From Chloroflexota bacterium (GTDB lineage: Bacteria > Chloroflexota > Dehalococcoidia > JACPEP01), in assembly GCA_016183425.1 (NCBI GenBank), contig JACPEP010000051.1:1-64000 (forward strand): 64,000 nt of DNA, given 5' to 3'. The stretch's first letter is position 1. Every line of letters begins with the position of its first letter. Shown piece after piece: positions 1 to 8,894 of the stretch. The position numbers were made by a program, and so were the translations under genes. The notes beneath the pieces are model-generated. The model had not been told where the DNA came from and searched no databases. It worked only from the letters and a program-made list of their open reading frames with translations.

Positions 1-42
1 ACCCCCCTTGAGGTCCATCGCCAGTTCCTCTATGCTTTCCAT
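1..42 (-). CDS. 5' end of an unidentified gene (partial)
   Basis: Only the first 14 codons lie in the window, reading MESIEELAMDLKGG from an ATG at 42. A strong ribosome binding site (AAAGGAGGT on the - strand, about 48-56) precedes the ATG at normal spacing, which is why this is called a real start. The peptide is too short to assign a family. The gene is divergent from the solute-binding protein that starts at 363, so the 320 bases between them should carry promoters for both directions. Confidence 0.55.
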   Translation of the reverse strand, partial: MESIEELAMDLKGG

Positions 43-277
43 GAGAGACCTCCTTTCTATCCGGTCCTGTCCTTGAACCTGGATTCTAAGGGGTCTCTCG
101 TCTCTTTGCCACCCCCAACCAACGCAAATGTTACAGTAACGAACAAGGGCGTTAAAACAGGTTGTCAAGGACTCCCCATTTTCGGGGGATGGGGCGATAC
201 CCAGACTCAAGTATGCGGCATCGGGCTCAAATTTTTGGGGCGGGTTGAGTGGACAAAAGAGAACACCCTCCTGGGTA

Positions 278-306
278 TTGACAAAATCGGACATCTAGTT
301 TATGTT
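278..306 (+). promoter_or_regulatory. Predicted sigma70-type promoter of the first solute-binding protein
   Basis: TTGACA (278-283), a 17-base spacer, and TATGTT (301-306). It lies 57 bases upstream of the ATG at 363. Apart from this promoter I see nothing else supported in the 43-362 intergenic region; the 85-codon frame there has no ribosome binding site or recognisable sequence. Confidence 0.55.
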
Positions 307-362
307 AGCCGCACTCTACCCGGATTCTAAAGAAGATAGAACAGTAGAAGGAGGATTCGAGC

Positions 363-2066
363 ATGAGAGAGGAACGGAACTACTGGATAGACGTTTTGCA
401 GAAACGCCTATCGCGGCGCCAGGCGCTGCGGGCGGCAGCAAAAGCTGGTTTGGGTATGACAGGTATCACCCTTCTAGGGTGCGCCGCCGCTCCGGCCCCA
501 ACCCCCACCCCCGCCAAAGCCCCTTCGGCCGCCGCCACGCCGACGCCAAGGCCTCAACCTTCCCCCACCCCGGCGGTCACTGCCCCGGCGTCCGCGGTCC
601 TCTCCTATGCCGCGGACCCAACGAGCCTGGATACCCACCTGGATTCCACACGCTCCGGGGTAGGCATCCACGACCTTATCTACGACGGCCTCTTCCGGCG
701 CGGCCGGAACCCCAAGCTGGACCTCATCCCCTGCCTGGCCCTCAGCTACCGGACTGTGGACGACCTGACCTGGGAGTTCAAGCTCCGCTCCGGGGTGAAG
801 TTCCACAACGGGGAGGAGTTCAACGCCGAGGTAGTGAAGTTCAACGTGGAGCGGCAGCAGGACGCTGCCTTCAAGCCCCGCTACATCACCGACTTCAAGG
901 ACATCACCGAGGTCAAGGTGATGGATCCCCTTACGGTCCGTATCATCTCCAAGACTCCCGACCCCACCATGCCCCTCAAGTTTATCCAGTCCATGGTTGT
1001 CCCTATGAAATATGTGAAGGAAAAGGGAAATGCTATTCTAACCACCGACCCGGTGGGCACCGGCCCGTACCGGTTTCTCAAGTGGGTTAAGGATGAACGC
1101 ATTGAGCTGGAGGCCAACGAGGGGTGGTGGGGATGGCAGAAGGGCGCGCCCTGGGAGAAATCAGCGGTAATCAAGAAGCTTACTTTCCGGCCCATTCCCC
1201 AAGACGCGGGGCGGATTGCCTCCCTCAGAACCGGGGAGGTGGACATCTTTCACCCCATCAGCGTCGAGGGAGCCAAGGCCATTAAGGACGATCCCAACCT
1301 GGAGGCCCGCTACGTTCGTAGCGCCAGTTCCCCCTGGATCGGGATCAGCCAGTTGGAGCCGGGCCCGCTGCGGAACAAGCAGGTACGTCAGGCCCTGAAC
1401 TACGCTGTAGACGTAGACACCATGCTTAAGACTATCATGGCCGGCACCGCTGAGCGCCAGTATAGCGCCGTGGGCCCCTCTTATATGGGCTACGACCCCA
1501 ACCGCAAACCCTATCCCTACGACCCCAAGAAGGCCAAGGAGCTTCTGGCCGCCGCTGGCTATCCCAACGGCTTCGAGGTCGTGTTCGACAATCCTGAACG
1601 TGGCCACCCCTACCAGAAGGAAAACGTCCAGGCCATCGCTCAGTACTTGGCTGAGGTAGGTGTAAAGGCCAAGATCGTACCCCACGCCACGGCCGAGGAT
1701 TTCAGTGGCAAGGCCAAGCAGGCTGGAACGGGGCCGGTGGGCCTCATTTACGGCACCCGGGGCACCTCCACCCTGGACCCGGACTTCGTTCTCTACCAGT
1801 CCTTCCACAGCCAAGGTTCGGAGAACTACTCCTACTATAACAACCCCGAATTCGACCGGCTGGTGGAGGAGGGACGGCGGACCATGGATCAGGAGAAACG
1901 GGTCCCCATCTATCGTAAGGCCCTGGAACTGGCCTTTGATGACCCGGCGGCCATCTACCTCTGGCAGTGGACCTACGAGTTTGGCATTAACAAGAAGAAG
2001 TTGCCCTCCGCCCAGCCCCGACTGTGGCTCATGGGTCTCTACGACTACGGCCCTACCGGGCCTTGA
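363..2066 (+). CDS. ABC-type solute-binding lipoprotein, family 5 (peptide/nickel/opine type)
   Basis: This 567-residue extracytoplasmic solute-binding protein belongs to the DppA/OppA family (SBP_bac_5). The N-terminus combines a twin-arginine motif (SRRQ, residues 17-20), a hydrophobic stretch and a lipobox (LLGC, Cys40), then a Pro/Thr/Ala-rich linker to about residue 75; it is probably exported by Tat and anchored as a lipoprotein. The family landmark WEFKLRSGVKFHNGE follows at about residue 140, and GTGPY further on. The start at 363 has GGAGGATTCGAGC in front. No permease or ATPase gene is nearby. The ligand is unknown; the oxidoreductase genes downstream suggest an organic solute rather than a peptide. 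Family assignment is firm, substrate is not. Confidence 0.93.
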   Translation: MREERNYWIDVLQKRLSRRQALRAAAKAGLGMTGITLLGCAAAPAPTPTPAKAPSAAATPTPRPQPSPTPAVTAPASAVLSYAADPTSLDTHLDSTRSGVGIHDLIYDGLFRRGRNPKLDLIPCLALSYRTVDDLTWEFKLRSGVKFHNGEEFNAEVVKFNVERQQDAAFKPRYITDFKDITEVKVMDPLTVRIISKTPDPTMPLKFIQSMVVPMKYVKEKGNAILTTDPVGTGPYRFLKWVKDERIELEANEGWWGWQKGAPWEKSAVIKKLTFRPIPQDAGRIASLRTGEVDIFHPISVEGAKAIKDDPNLEARYVRSASSPWIGISQLEPGPLRNKQVRQALNYAVDVDTMLKTIMAGTAERQYSAVGPSYMGYDPNRKPYPYDPKKAKELLAAAGYPNGFEVVFDNPERGHPYQKENVQAIAQYLAEVGVKAKIVPHATAEDFSGKAKQAGTGPVGLIYGTRGTSTLDPDFVLYQSFHSQGSENYSYYNNPEFDRLVEEGRRTMDQEKRVPIYRKALELAFDDPAAIYLWQWTYEFGINKKKLPSAQPRLWLMGLYDYGPTGP

Positions 2067-2246
2067 GAGAGGCATTAGGCCATAAATTCGGAAACAAGAC
2101 CTAACTTGAGAAAAGAGAGAAATCAGTGGCCGAAGGCCTGGGGAGGGTGCTCGTCCCGGCGTTAGGGCCTACAGCTTAATATTTTTGCGAGCGTTGCCCG
2201 CAACCAAAAGGCCTCTTTTCCCAGGCAAAGAAAGAAGGACGGCGAG

Positions 2247-4997
2247 ATGGAAAAGGTCTGGTTCCTGCTCAACGGCAATATCCAGGAGTTGCAGGTGGAT
2301 CCAAAACGTCTCCTGGCAGACGTTCTCCGAGATGACCTTCGTCTCACCGGCACCAAGAGGAGCTGCGACTACACGGGAGAGTGTGGAGCCTGCACCGTGC
2401 TCCTGGACGGCAAGGCAGCCATGTCCTGCCGCCTGCCCGTGGGACGCGTCGTAGGGCGAGAGATAACCACCATCGAGGGCTTGAGCACACCTGACAAGCT
2501 GCATCCCCTCCAAGAGGCATTCATTCAATGCGGCGCCATCCAATGCGGCTACTGCACGCCGGGGATGATCATGCAGGCCCATGCCCTCCTCACTGCCAAC
2601 CCCAATCCTGGCCGCGAAGAGGTGGTTCGGAGACTGTCTCGAAACCTATGCCGCTGCACGGGCTACACAAAAATCATCGACGCCGTGCTCTACGCCGCCC
2701 ACCTCATGGCAGGCGGCCAGAGACGGCTCGCGCGCCCCGGGCATAAGCTGGTGGGGGAGAATGTAGAACGCATCGATGCCAGAGAGAAGGTCACTGGCCA
2801 GGCCAGGTTTGCCGGCGATTTATTTATAGAGGGGATGCTATACGCCAAAGTCCTGCGCAGCCCCCATCACCACGCCATGATTCGAGGCATCGACACCGCT
2901 GAGGCGGAGAAAGTACCAGGAGTAGTAGGAGTTTTCACTGCCAAAGACATCCCCGGTGTCAACAACCTGCCTGGGTCACGCCCCTCCGCCTACCTTTTCG
3001 CCCAAGATCGGGTGCGCTTCGTGGGGGAGGGAGTGGCGGTGGTGGCGGCGGAGACGGAAGAGGTGGCCACCCGAGCCCTCTCTCTCATAAAAGTAGACTT
3101 CCAGGTTCTCCCGGCTGTCTTCGATGCCGTAGAGGCTCTGAAAGAGGACGCCCCCCAGATCCACCCCAAAGGGAACCTAGATCTGTACCAGAGAACCATA
3201 AAGGGAGACATCGAAAAGGGCTTCGCTCAAGCCCATGTGATTGTGGAGGGTGTGTACACCACCCCTCACCAGGAGCACGCCTACCTGGAAACTGAGGCAG
3301 CCGTGGCCCACATAGATGAAGAGGGGAGGATAGTCATCCGCACCCCCATCGCCCATGCCTACCGGGGGTGGGAGGTGGTCGCCCGGGTTTTGGGTATCGA
3401 TAAGGACCGGGTGCGCATCATCTCCATCCACCCCGGAGGCAGCTTTGGTGGTAAAGGGGGAGAGTTCTACGTCGCCTCCTTGGCCGGGCTCATTACTCAC
3501 AAGACGGGCCGGCCGGTAAAAATAGTCTATACCCGGGAGGAATCCCTCCAGGCCACCTGCAAGCGACACCCCTTCTACATGCACTACCGTACCGGCGCCA
3601 CCAGGGAGGGCAAGCCCATCGCCGTCCAGGCGGATATCATCGGCAACTCGGGGGCCTACCCCACGGGCCTCAGCGCCGGAGGCGTTCTCACCTTCGCCGC
3701 CACCCACGCCACCGGCCCCTACCAGGTGCCCAATGCCTTCATAGAGGTTCGAGGGGTGTGCACCAATGCTCCCAAATCGGCCTCTTTCCGCGGCTTCAGC
3801 GGACCTCAGATCGCCTTTGCCGTAGAATCCCAGATGGACCAACTGGCAGAGAAGCTGGGGATGGACCCCTTTGAGTTTCGCCTCAAGAACGCCTTTGTTC
3901 TGGGCTCCGAGACCGTCACCGGGCAGATTCTGGACGAGAGCGTGGGCGCCCGCACTACCCTGGAGGCCCTGAGGAGCCACTATCTGGCGGCTCGAGAATC
4001 CCTGGCCCGCCATAGGTCTGACCCCACCAACCCCATCCGCCGTGGCATCGGCGTCTGCTGCACGTGGCGGGCCTACGGCCAGCAGAGCCTCAGCCCCGTG
4101 GAAGGAGCCGTGGAGTTGATGCCGGACGGCCGGGTGCAGATCCTCACTGGGGCCACGGAAAAGGGCATGGGTATTCACACCGTTCTGGCTCAGATGACGG
4201 GCGATGTGTTGAACCTACCCATAGAAGCCATGACCGTCACCGGTGCCGACACCCTTTTGGCCCCTTATCCCACCACTACCGGCGGCACCAAGGTTACCCA
4301 GTTATGCGGCAACGCCGTGGTGCATGCAGCCGAGGAGATGAAAAAGGTCCTACTTCAGGTGGGTGCCGAGCTTCTGGAAGAAAAAGAGACCGACGTGGAG
4401 CTTCGGGATGGATATATCGTCTCCGGCGCCGATTCGAGTCAGCGGGTGCACCTGTCCCGGATAGCCACCATCCTCCAGGCCAAAGGGCTACCCTTGCGCT
4501 ACAAGGGGAGCTACGGCTGGCGACTCTACGAGCCCATCAACTTTGAAACGGGTCAAGGGATAGTTTCTCAAATCTATTCTTATGCCAGCCAATTGGCCGA
4601 AGTGGAAGTGAATATCAAGACCGGCCAGGTGCGGGTGGTGCGTATTGTTCATGTGGCGGAGCCCGGGGTAGTCATCTATCCCCTGGGCCTGGAGGGGCAG
4701 ATAGAGGGAGGCATTGCCCAGGGCCTGGGCTTCGCCATCAAGGAGAAATTCGTTCCTGGAGAGAGCCGGAGCTACCGCTCCTATCCCATCCCCACCACCC
4801 AGGACATGCCGGAGATAGTCTCTATCTTTGTGGAAGACCCCGTGTCCTCGGGGCCCTTCGGTGCCAAGGGAGCCAGCGAGATACCGGTAGTGGCACCCGC
4901 CGCTTCCATCCCCAACGCCATCGCCAACGCCATCGGCAAACGGCTATTCAGCCTGCCCATCACCCCGGAGGTGGTGCGGCAGACCATGGGTTCGTAA
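2247..4997 (+). CDS. Mop-type molybdenum aldehyde oxidoreductase (2x[2Fe-2S] + Moco in one chain)
   Basis: This 916-residue xanthine-oxidase-family hydroxylase oxidises aldehydes or hydroxylates aromatic or heterocyclic carbon with water as oxygen donor. Residues 1-75 are a plant-type [2Fe-2S] ferredoxin domain (Cys40, 46, 49, 61). Residues 80-150 are the second [2Fe-2S] domain (Cys100, 103, 135, 137). The rest is the molybdopterin-binding domain, with GGSFGGKGG near residue 396 and the catalytic Glu878 in GAKGASE. No FAD domain or separate FAD subunit is present. That architecture and length match the Desulfovibrio aldehyde oxidoreductase (Mop), not the three-subunit CO dehydrogenase type. 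Electrons would leave through the iron-sulfur clusters to an unidentified acceptor. It is followed after 26 bases by the Dabb gene. The substrate cannot be read from sequence. Confidence 0.92.
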   Translation: MEKVWFLLNGNIQELQVDPKRLLADVLRDDLRLTGTKRSCDYTGECGACTVLLDGKAAMSCRLPVGRVVGREITTIEGLSTPDKLHPLQEAFIQCGAIQCGYCTPGMIMQAHALLTANPNPGREEVVRRLSRNLCRCTGYTKIIDAVLYAAHLMAGGQRRLARPGHKLVGENVERIDAREKVTGQARFAGDLFIEGMLYAKVLRSPHHHAMIRGIDTAEAEKVPGVVGVFTAKDIPGVNNLPGSRPSAYLFAQDRVRFVGEGVAVVAAETEEVATRALSLIKVDFQVLPAVFDAVEALKEDAPQIHPKGNLDLYQRTIKGDIEKGFAQAHVIVEGVYTTPHQEHAYLETEAAVAHIDEEGRIVIRTPIAHAYRGWEVVARVLGIDKDRVRIISIHPGGSFGGKGGEFYVASLAGLITHKTGRPVKIVYTREESLQATCKRHPFYMHYRTGATREGKPIAVQADIIGNSGAYPTGLSAGGVLTFAATHATGPYQVPNAFIEVRGVCTNAPKSASFRGFSGPQIAFAVESQMDQLAEKLGMDPFEFRLKNAFVLGSETVTGQILDESVGARTTLEALRSHYLAARESLARHRSDPTNPIRRGIGVCCTWRAYGQQSLSPVEGAVELMPDGRVQILTGATEKGMGIHTVLAQMTGDVLNLPIEAMTVTGADTLLAPYPTTTGGTKVTQLCGNAVVHAAEEMKKVLLQVGAELLEEKETDVELRDGYIVSGADSSQRVHLSRIATILQAKGLPLRYKGSYGWRLYEPINFETGQGIVSQIYSYASQLAEVEVNIKTGQVRVVRIVHVAEPGVVIYPLGLEGQIEGGIAQGLGFAIKEKFVPGESRSYRSYPIPTTQDMPEIVSIFVEDPVSSGPFGAKGASEIPVVAPAASIPNAIANAIGKRLFSLPITPEVVRQTMGS

Positions 4998-5023
4998 AGA
5001 AATAAACAGGGGAGAAAAGCTTT

Positions 5024-5740
5024 ATGTCTCTCACTGGAGCCCAGATCATCACCTTCGTCGATTTCAATCTAAAGGCGGATATAACCGAGGTCGAGAGGAA
5101 AGAGATAATAGACGCCTGCCATCGAATGGCACGTATCCGCGGCGTGATGGGGGTGGCGATCGGCCCCAACTGGACGCGGCCCCCCCGCCCCCCTTACGAT
5201 GGTCTCATTTACAAACATGCCGGGGTCATTTTCCACACCAACCGGCAAACCTTCGAGGAGTTCCATACCCATCCTTTGCAAAGGGAGTTCTTTGAGAAGT
5301 ATCTGATACCAAACCTGGAACAGGTACCTCCCGGCACAAAGGCTAACCAAAAGAATCCCGTCATCAACAACTTGCAGATCAAATACCACGCCCCCCGAGA
5401 GTACCTCCTGAGCCGAGGGCCAGGTTCCCCCTCTATAGGCCAATGTACCATCCTCCACCACTGGCTCTTCAACTTCAAGCCGGGAGTGACCGAGGAACAA
5501 AAGGAGATGTACTTTAGAATCGGGAGCGCCATCGAGCACGTGCCCGGGGTCATTGCCGCCGAATTCGGCCCCAACCTCTCCGGCGATCCCTACCAATATA
5601 CGGGAGTCTTCTACCACCTAAGCGAGGAGACCCAACGGGCCTACGTCACCCACCCTATTCACCGCTACTTCGTGGACAACTACCAGATGCCTTTAATTGA
5701 AGACGAAGACCGTATTACCATCAACACCATGTTAGAATAA
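5024..5740 (+). CDS. Protein with two Dabb (stress-responsive A/B barrel) domains
   Basis: This 238-residue protein is built from two related ferredoxin-like alpha/beta-barrel repeats. The second half is clearest: HHWLFNFKPGVTEEQ, then PGVIAAEFGPNLSG and a C-terminal THPIHRYFVDNY typical of Dabb domains. The first half repeats the pattern with ITFVDFNLKADIT, GVMGVAIGPNW and THPLQREFFEKY. Dabb domains normally dimerise to make one barrel; here both halves are in one chain, so a monomer could form it. Known members include small cyclases, olivetolic acid cyclase and stress proteins. Its place between an aldehyde oxidoreductase and a solute-binding protein suggests a catabolic role, but no reaction can be assigned. 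Confidence 0.8.
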   Translation: MSLTGAQIITFVDFNLKADITEVERKEIIDACHRMARIRGVMGVAIGPNWTRPPRPPYDGLIYKHAGVIFHTNRQTFEEFHTHPLQREFFEKYLIPNLEQVPPGTKANQKNPVINNLQIKYHAPREYLLSRGPGSPSIGQCTILHHWLFNFKPGVTEEQKEMYFRIGSAIEHVPGVIAAEFGPNLSGDPYQYTGVFYHLSEETQRAYVTHPIHRYFVDNYQMPLIEDEDRITINTMLE

Positions 5741-5884
5741 GGCGGTACGGTCATGGAGCGAAGAGCGTCATTAGCGAAGGGAGTATTGGCGACACTCGTT
5801 GCACAGTCTATCCTGGGGTGTTAAACTAGGGTTCGATTTCTCTCGGCAGGCGAACAAAGAGAAACTAATGAAAGGAGGCAAACC

Positions 5885-7552
5885 TTGGAAGGAGAGAACA
5901 ACTACTGGACAAGTGTTTGGCAACGGCGACTCTCCCGACGCCAGACCCTGACATTGGCGGGCAAAGTGGGGATGGGGTTGGCGGGAGCCACCCTCCTGGG
6001 CTGCGCCGCCGCCCCCGCCCCCACCCAGGCACCATCAGCAGGAACCCCCAGGGTAACCCCGGCTGCCCAGCCCACCCCCACTGCTGCAAAGCCCGTGTAC
6101 GGGGGCACCCTGATTCACGCCATCGGCAGCAATATGACCGAAGACCCGGGCATCTCGATAGGCGGCGGGTACGACCAAGTGACGGTCTACCACTTATACA
6201 ATACCCTCCTCCACCTATCCAAAAAAATCACCCTTGAGCCGGAGTTGGCCCTCTCTTGGGAGAATCCGGATAAAACTACCTTTATATACAAGCTGAGGAA
6301 GGGGGTCAAGTTCCACGACGGAGCCGATTTCAATGCCCAGGCGGTAAAGGCCAACTTCGACCGCCTCATAGACAAGGACTTCACGGGCACCGCCGCTAGC
6401 GAAGCCCGGAACAACATCAAAGCCATGGAGGTAGTGGACGAAGCCACCGTGAAATTCACCATCAAGGCGACCAACCCGGAGTTCGCCGCCAACGTTCTGG
6501 CGGGGACTTCTGGGGGCATCGTCTCCCCTCAGGCCCCCGCCAAATCCAACAACGACTTGAGACAACGGGGGGTGGGCTCCGGCCCCTTCCAGGCAGCGGA
6601 GTGGTCCATGGACAGCCACATCACTATGAAGAAGTTCCCCGGCTACTGGGACACCGGGCTGCCCTATCTGGATCAGATAACCTGGAAGATCACTCCGGAC
6701 GGCACGGTGAGGATGACCACCCTCCGCACCGGCGATGTCCAGTTCATCATGGATGTGGAGGTAAAGGATATCGCCAACCTCCAGGCGGACCCCAACGTTA
6801 CCGTGGTGGTGGAGCCGGGGGTCAAACGCAACGTTGTCCACTTCAACATGCGCAAAGAGCCCTTCTCCAAAAAGGCGGCCCGCCAGGCGGTGGCTTACGC
6901 CGTGGATCGACAGGCCATCTCCGACGCGGTGTACAAGGGCATCTTCAAGCCAGCGGAGGGGATCTACCCTCCCACCTCCTGGGCCCACGACCCCACCATC
7001 AAGAACTACCCCTACGACCTCCAGAAAGCCAAAGAGAAGCTGGCCGAGGCGGGCTATCCCAACGGTTTCGAGTTCAAGGCCGTCGTCGCTTCCGCCCGAC
7101 CTGACGAAGTTCAGACATCGGAGATCATAAAGGACCAGTTAGCCAAGGTGGGCATCAAGATGACCTTTAGTATCCATGACCAGCCCACGGTACTGGATAT
7201 CTGGCAGAAGGACATTGAAAAAACCGATGCCATAGTCACTAGCGCCGGCCATGCCATGGAGCCCATTCGCCTCATCGACCGCTACTACACCAAGAACGGC
7301 TCCTACGCCAACATCAAGGTGGATTTCCCGGAGTTGGAAGCCCTGGTGGCCAAGGCCAAAGAAACCTACGACCTAGAGGAGCAGAGGCGGTATCTGAACC
7401 AGGCGGACCGTCTGGTCACGGAGAATGTTTGGGCAGAGTGGGCTTGGGTCTATGAGGCCAAGATCTTTGCCTTCCGCAAGAACGTCATGAACTACGAACA
7501 CGGCCCTCACCCCTTTCATGCTCGCTTCCGGAAAGTATGGTTAGCTAAATAG
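5885..7552 (+). CDS. ABC-type solute-binding lipoprotein, family 5 (second copy)
   Basis: A 555-residue SBP_bac_5 protein. It starts at TTG 5885, chosen because GAAAGGAGG lies just upstream and because the residues then align with the other copies: YW at 7-8, SRRQ at 17-20 and the lipobox LLGC with Cys40. The linker (CAAAPAPTQAPS...) is followed by the mature domain with FIYKLRKGVKFHDGA at about 130-145. A weak promoter-like pair (TTGGCG, 17 bases, TATCCT, 5786-5814) precedes it. A strong hairpin terminator follows at 7564. Ligand unknown. It lies next to the FAD oxidoreductase array and is likely to feed the same pathway. Confidence 0.92.
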   Translation: MEGENNYWTSVWQRRLSRRQTLTLAGKVGMGLAGATLLGCAAAPAPTQAPSAGTPRVTPAAQPTPTAAKPVYGGTLIHAIGSNMTEDPGISIGGGYDQVTVYHLYNTLLHLSKKITLEPELALSWENPDKTTFIYKLRKGVKFHDGADFNAQAVKANFDRLIDKDFTGTAASEARNNIKAMEVVDEATVKFTIKATNPEFAANVLAGTSGGIVSPQAPAKSNNDLRQRGVGSGPFQAAEWSMDSHITMKKFPGYWDTGLPYLDQITWKITPDGTVRMTTLRTGDVQFIMDVEVKDIANLQADPNVTVVVEPGVKRNVVHFNMRKEPFSKKAARQAVAYAVDRQAISDAVYKGIFKPAEGIYPPTSWAHDPTIKNYPYDLQKAKEKLAEAGYPNGFEFKAVVASARPDEVQTSEIIKDQLAKVGIKMTFSIHDQPTVLDIWQKDIEKTDAIVTSAGHAMEPIRLIDRYYTKNGSYANIKVDFPELEALVAKAKETYDLEEQRRYLNQADRLVTENVWAEWAWVYEAKIFAFRKNVMNYEHGPHPFHARFRKVWLAK

Positions 7553-7563
7553 TGGCTTGTGCT

Positions 7564-7595
7564 AAGGACGGGCCGAGGTCTCGGCCCGTCCTTTC
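7564..7595 (+). terminator. Hairpin terminator after the second solute-binding protein
   Basis: A perfect 14-base-pair stem (AAGGACGGGCCGAG at 7564-7577, CTCGGCCCGTCCTT at 7580-7593) with a 2-base centre and a very short T tail. It lies between the solute-binding protein and the first FAD oxidoreductase, so it may attenuate rather than stop transcription completely. Confidence 0.65.
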
Positions 7596-7611
7596 TAGAT
7601 AAGAGGCAAAG

Positions 7612-8862
7612 ATGGCACGAGTAGTGGTCATTGGAGCGGGGGTAGGCGGTTGCTCCGCCGCCATTACCGCCGCCCAGGCAGGGGTGGAGGTCATTCTGCT
7701 AGAACGCTCTGACACCGTCTCTGGCATCGGCCCCTGGACGGGACAGCTCATGACCTGGGCCCTGCGCCAAGAGGTGAAGCTGACCGGGGGTGGGGCGGGG
7801 CAGATTGTGTCCCTCATGGAGTCCCTGGCCGTCCATGAAATGGAAGAGTTCGGCGTGCCTCGGGGCAATATAAGCTTCGACGTCGCTCCCCTGCCCCAGG
7901 GCATGGAAAAACTGGTGACGGCGGCCGGTGTCAAGCTGATGTTGCGCAGCCGGGTGGTGGATGTGGAGATGGAGGGCCACCGGATGGCGGCGGTAGCGCT
8001 GGCGGATGGGAGAAGGATCCAGGGGGATGTCTTCGTGGACGCCACGGGGAAAGGCGGCGGCTGGGACGTCTGCCAAAAATATGGTCAAGGATGCGTGCTC
8101 TGTATTCTCAAGTGCCCCACCTTCGGTGACCGGGTGGCCATCTCGGAAAGGGCTGGCATACCCGACGAAGAGGTGCCGGGGCGAGTGTACTTCTCCTGCT
8201 ACATGATCTATCCCGGCTCTCTATCCCCCTTAGTGCAACAAAAAGTGATGGAAACGCCGGGAGGCTATTCCTACCATCCCATTCCGGGGACCCTGATGGA
8301 ACACGATTTCACCTCCGATTGGCTCAATCCCCAGCGTCCGGTAACCACTCGCCTTACCCAGGATGAATTCCAGGTATGTCATGTGGGTTGGGCCAAAACC
8401 TGGCTTAATATCCCCCTCCCCTATCTACGTCAGGTGCCCGGTCTCGAAGACGCCTGGCTCTTGACCCCTCTCTCGGCCCAGGGCCAGACGGTTCAGCTCA
8501 ACGGCAGCGCCCCCCATGATGATAGCTTGCAAGTTAGTGGGATAGATAACCTTTTCGCCGCCGGCCTTAGATCCGGTCGTTATTCCGCCTTTGTGGAAGT
8601 GATGTACACCGGCGACCTGGCCGGCCACAACGCCGCCCGCTACGCCCTGGGCCTAAAGAACCTCCAGCTTCCCCAAAGCACTATGATGGGCTTCTTTACC
8701 GGTGTCATCAAACACGGGCGGTGTCCTACAGAGTGGCCACCAGGGCCGGGCGTCGATCCCCGGTTCAAAGAGCGGGGCTTCGATACCCAGGACTATGCTA
8801 CCATCCAGGGACGAATTCAAAACGCTGGATTGATGGGCATCTATGAACGACGGCTAACCTAG
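7612..8862 (+). CDS. FAD-dependent oxidoreductase, paralog 1 of the tandem array
   Basis: A 416-residue flavoprotein. The N-terminal Rossmann motif is GAGVGG with an acidic residue ending strand 2 (LLERSD). The C-terminal part carries LFAAGLRSGRYSAFVEVM and GDLAGHNAAR, a layout shared with GidA/TrmFO-like FAD proteins. A CxxCxxxC motif lies at Cys161, 164, 168 (GCVLCILKC), conserved in all seven copies of this window. It belongs to the subgroup with KTWLN (with paralogs 6 and 7), whereas 2-5 have KCxLN. RBS is GAGGCAAAG before ATG 7612. Substrate unknown; PF12831-like family by eye. Confidence 0.85.
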   Translation: MARVVVIGAGVGGCSAAITAAQAGVEVILLERSDTVSGIGPWTGQLMTWALRQEVKLTGGGAGQIVSLMESLAVHEMEEFGVPRGNISFDVAPLPQGMEKLVTAAGVKLMLRSRVVDVEMEGHRMAAVALADGRRIQGDVFVDATGKGGGWDVCQKYGQGCVLCILKCPTFGDRVAISERAGIPDEEVPGRVYFSCYMIYPGSLSPLVQQKVMETPGGYSYHPIPGTLMEHDFTSDWLNPQRPVTTRLTQDEFQVCHVGWAKTWLNIPLPYLRQVPGLEDAWLLTPLSAQGQTVQLNGSAPHDDSLQVSGIDNLFAAGLRSGRYSAFVEVMYTGDLAGHNAARYALGLKNLQLPQSTMMGFFTGVIKHGRCPTEWPPGPGVDPRFKERGFDTQDYATIQGRIQNAGLMGIYERRLT

Positions 8863-8894
8863 AGGCTCACGACAGATTTCGCGAAAGGAGGTTT

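Noticed and set aside
73-330. 85-codon + strand frame in the first intergenic region
   Set aside because: No ribosome binding site, no recognisable similarity, and it overlaps the predicted promoter of the solute-binding protein.
302-1090. 262-codon frame overlapping the first solute-binding protein
   Set aside because: Arg/Pro/His-rich translation typical of an out-of-frame shadow of a GC-rich gene; the 567-residue frame is clearly the gene.
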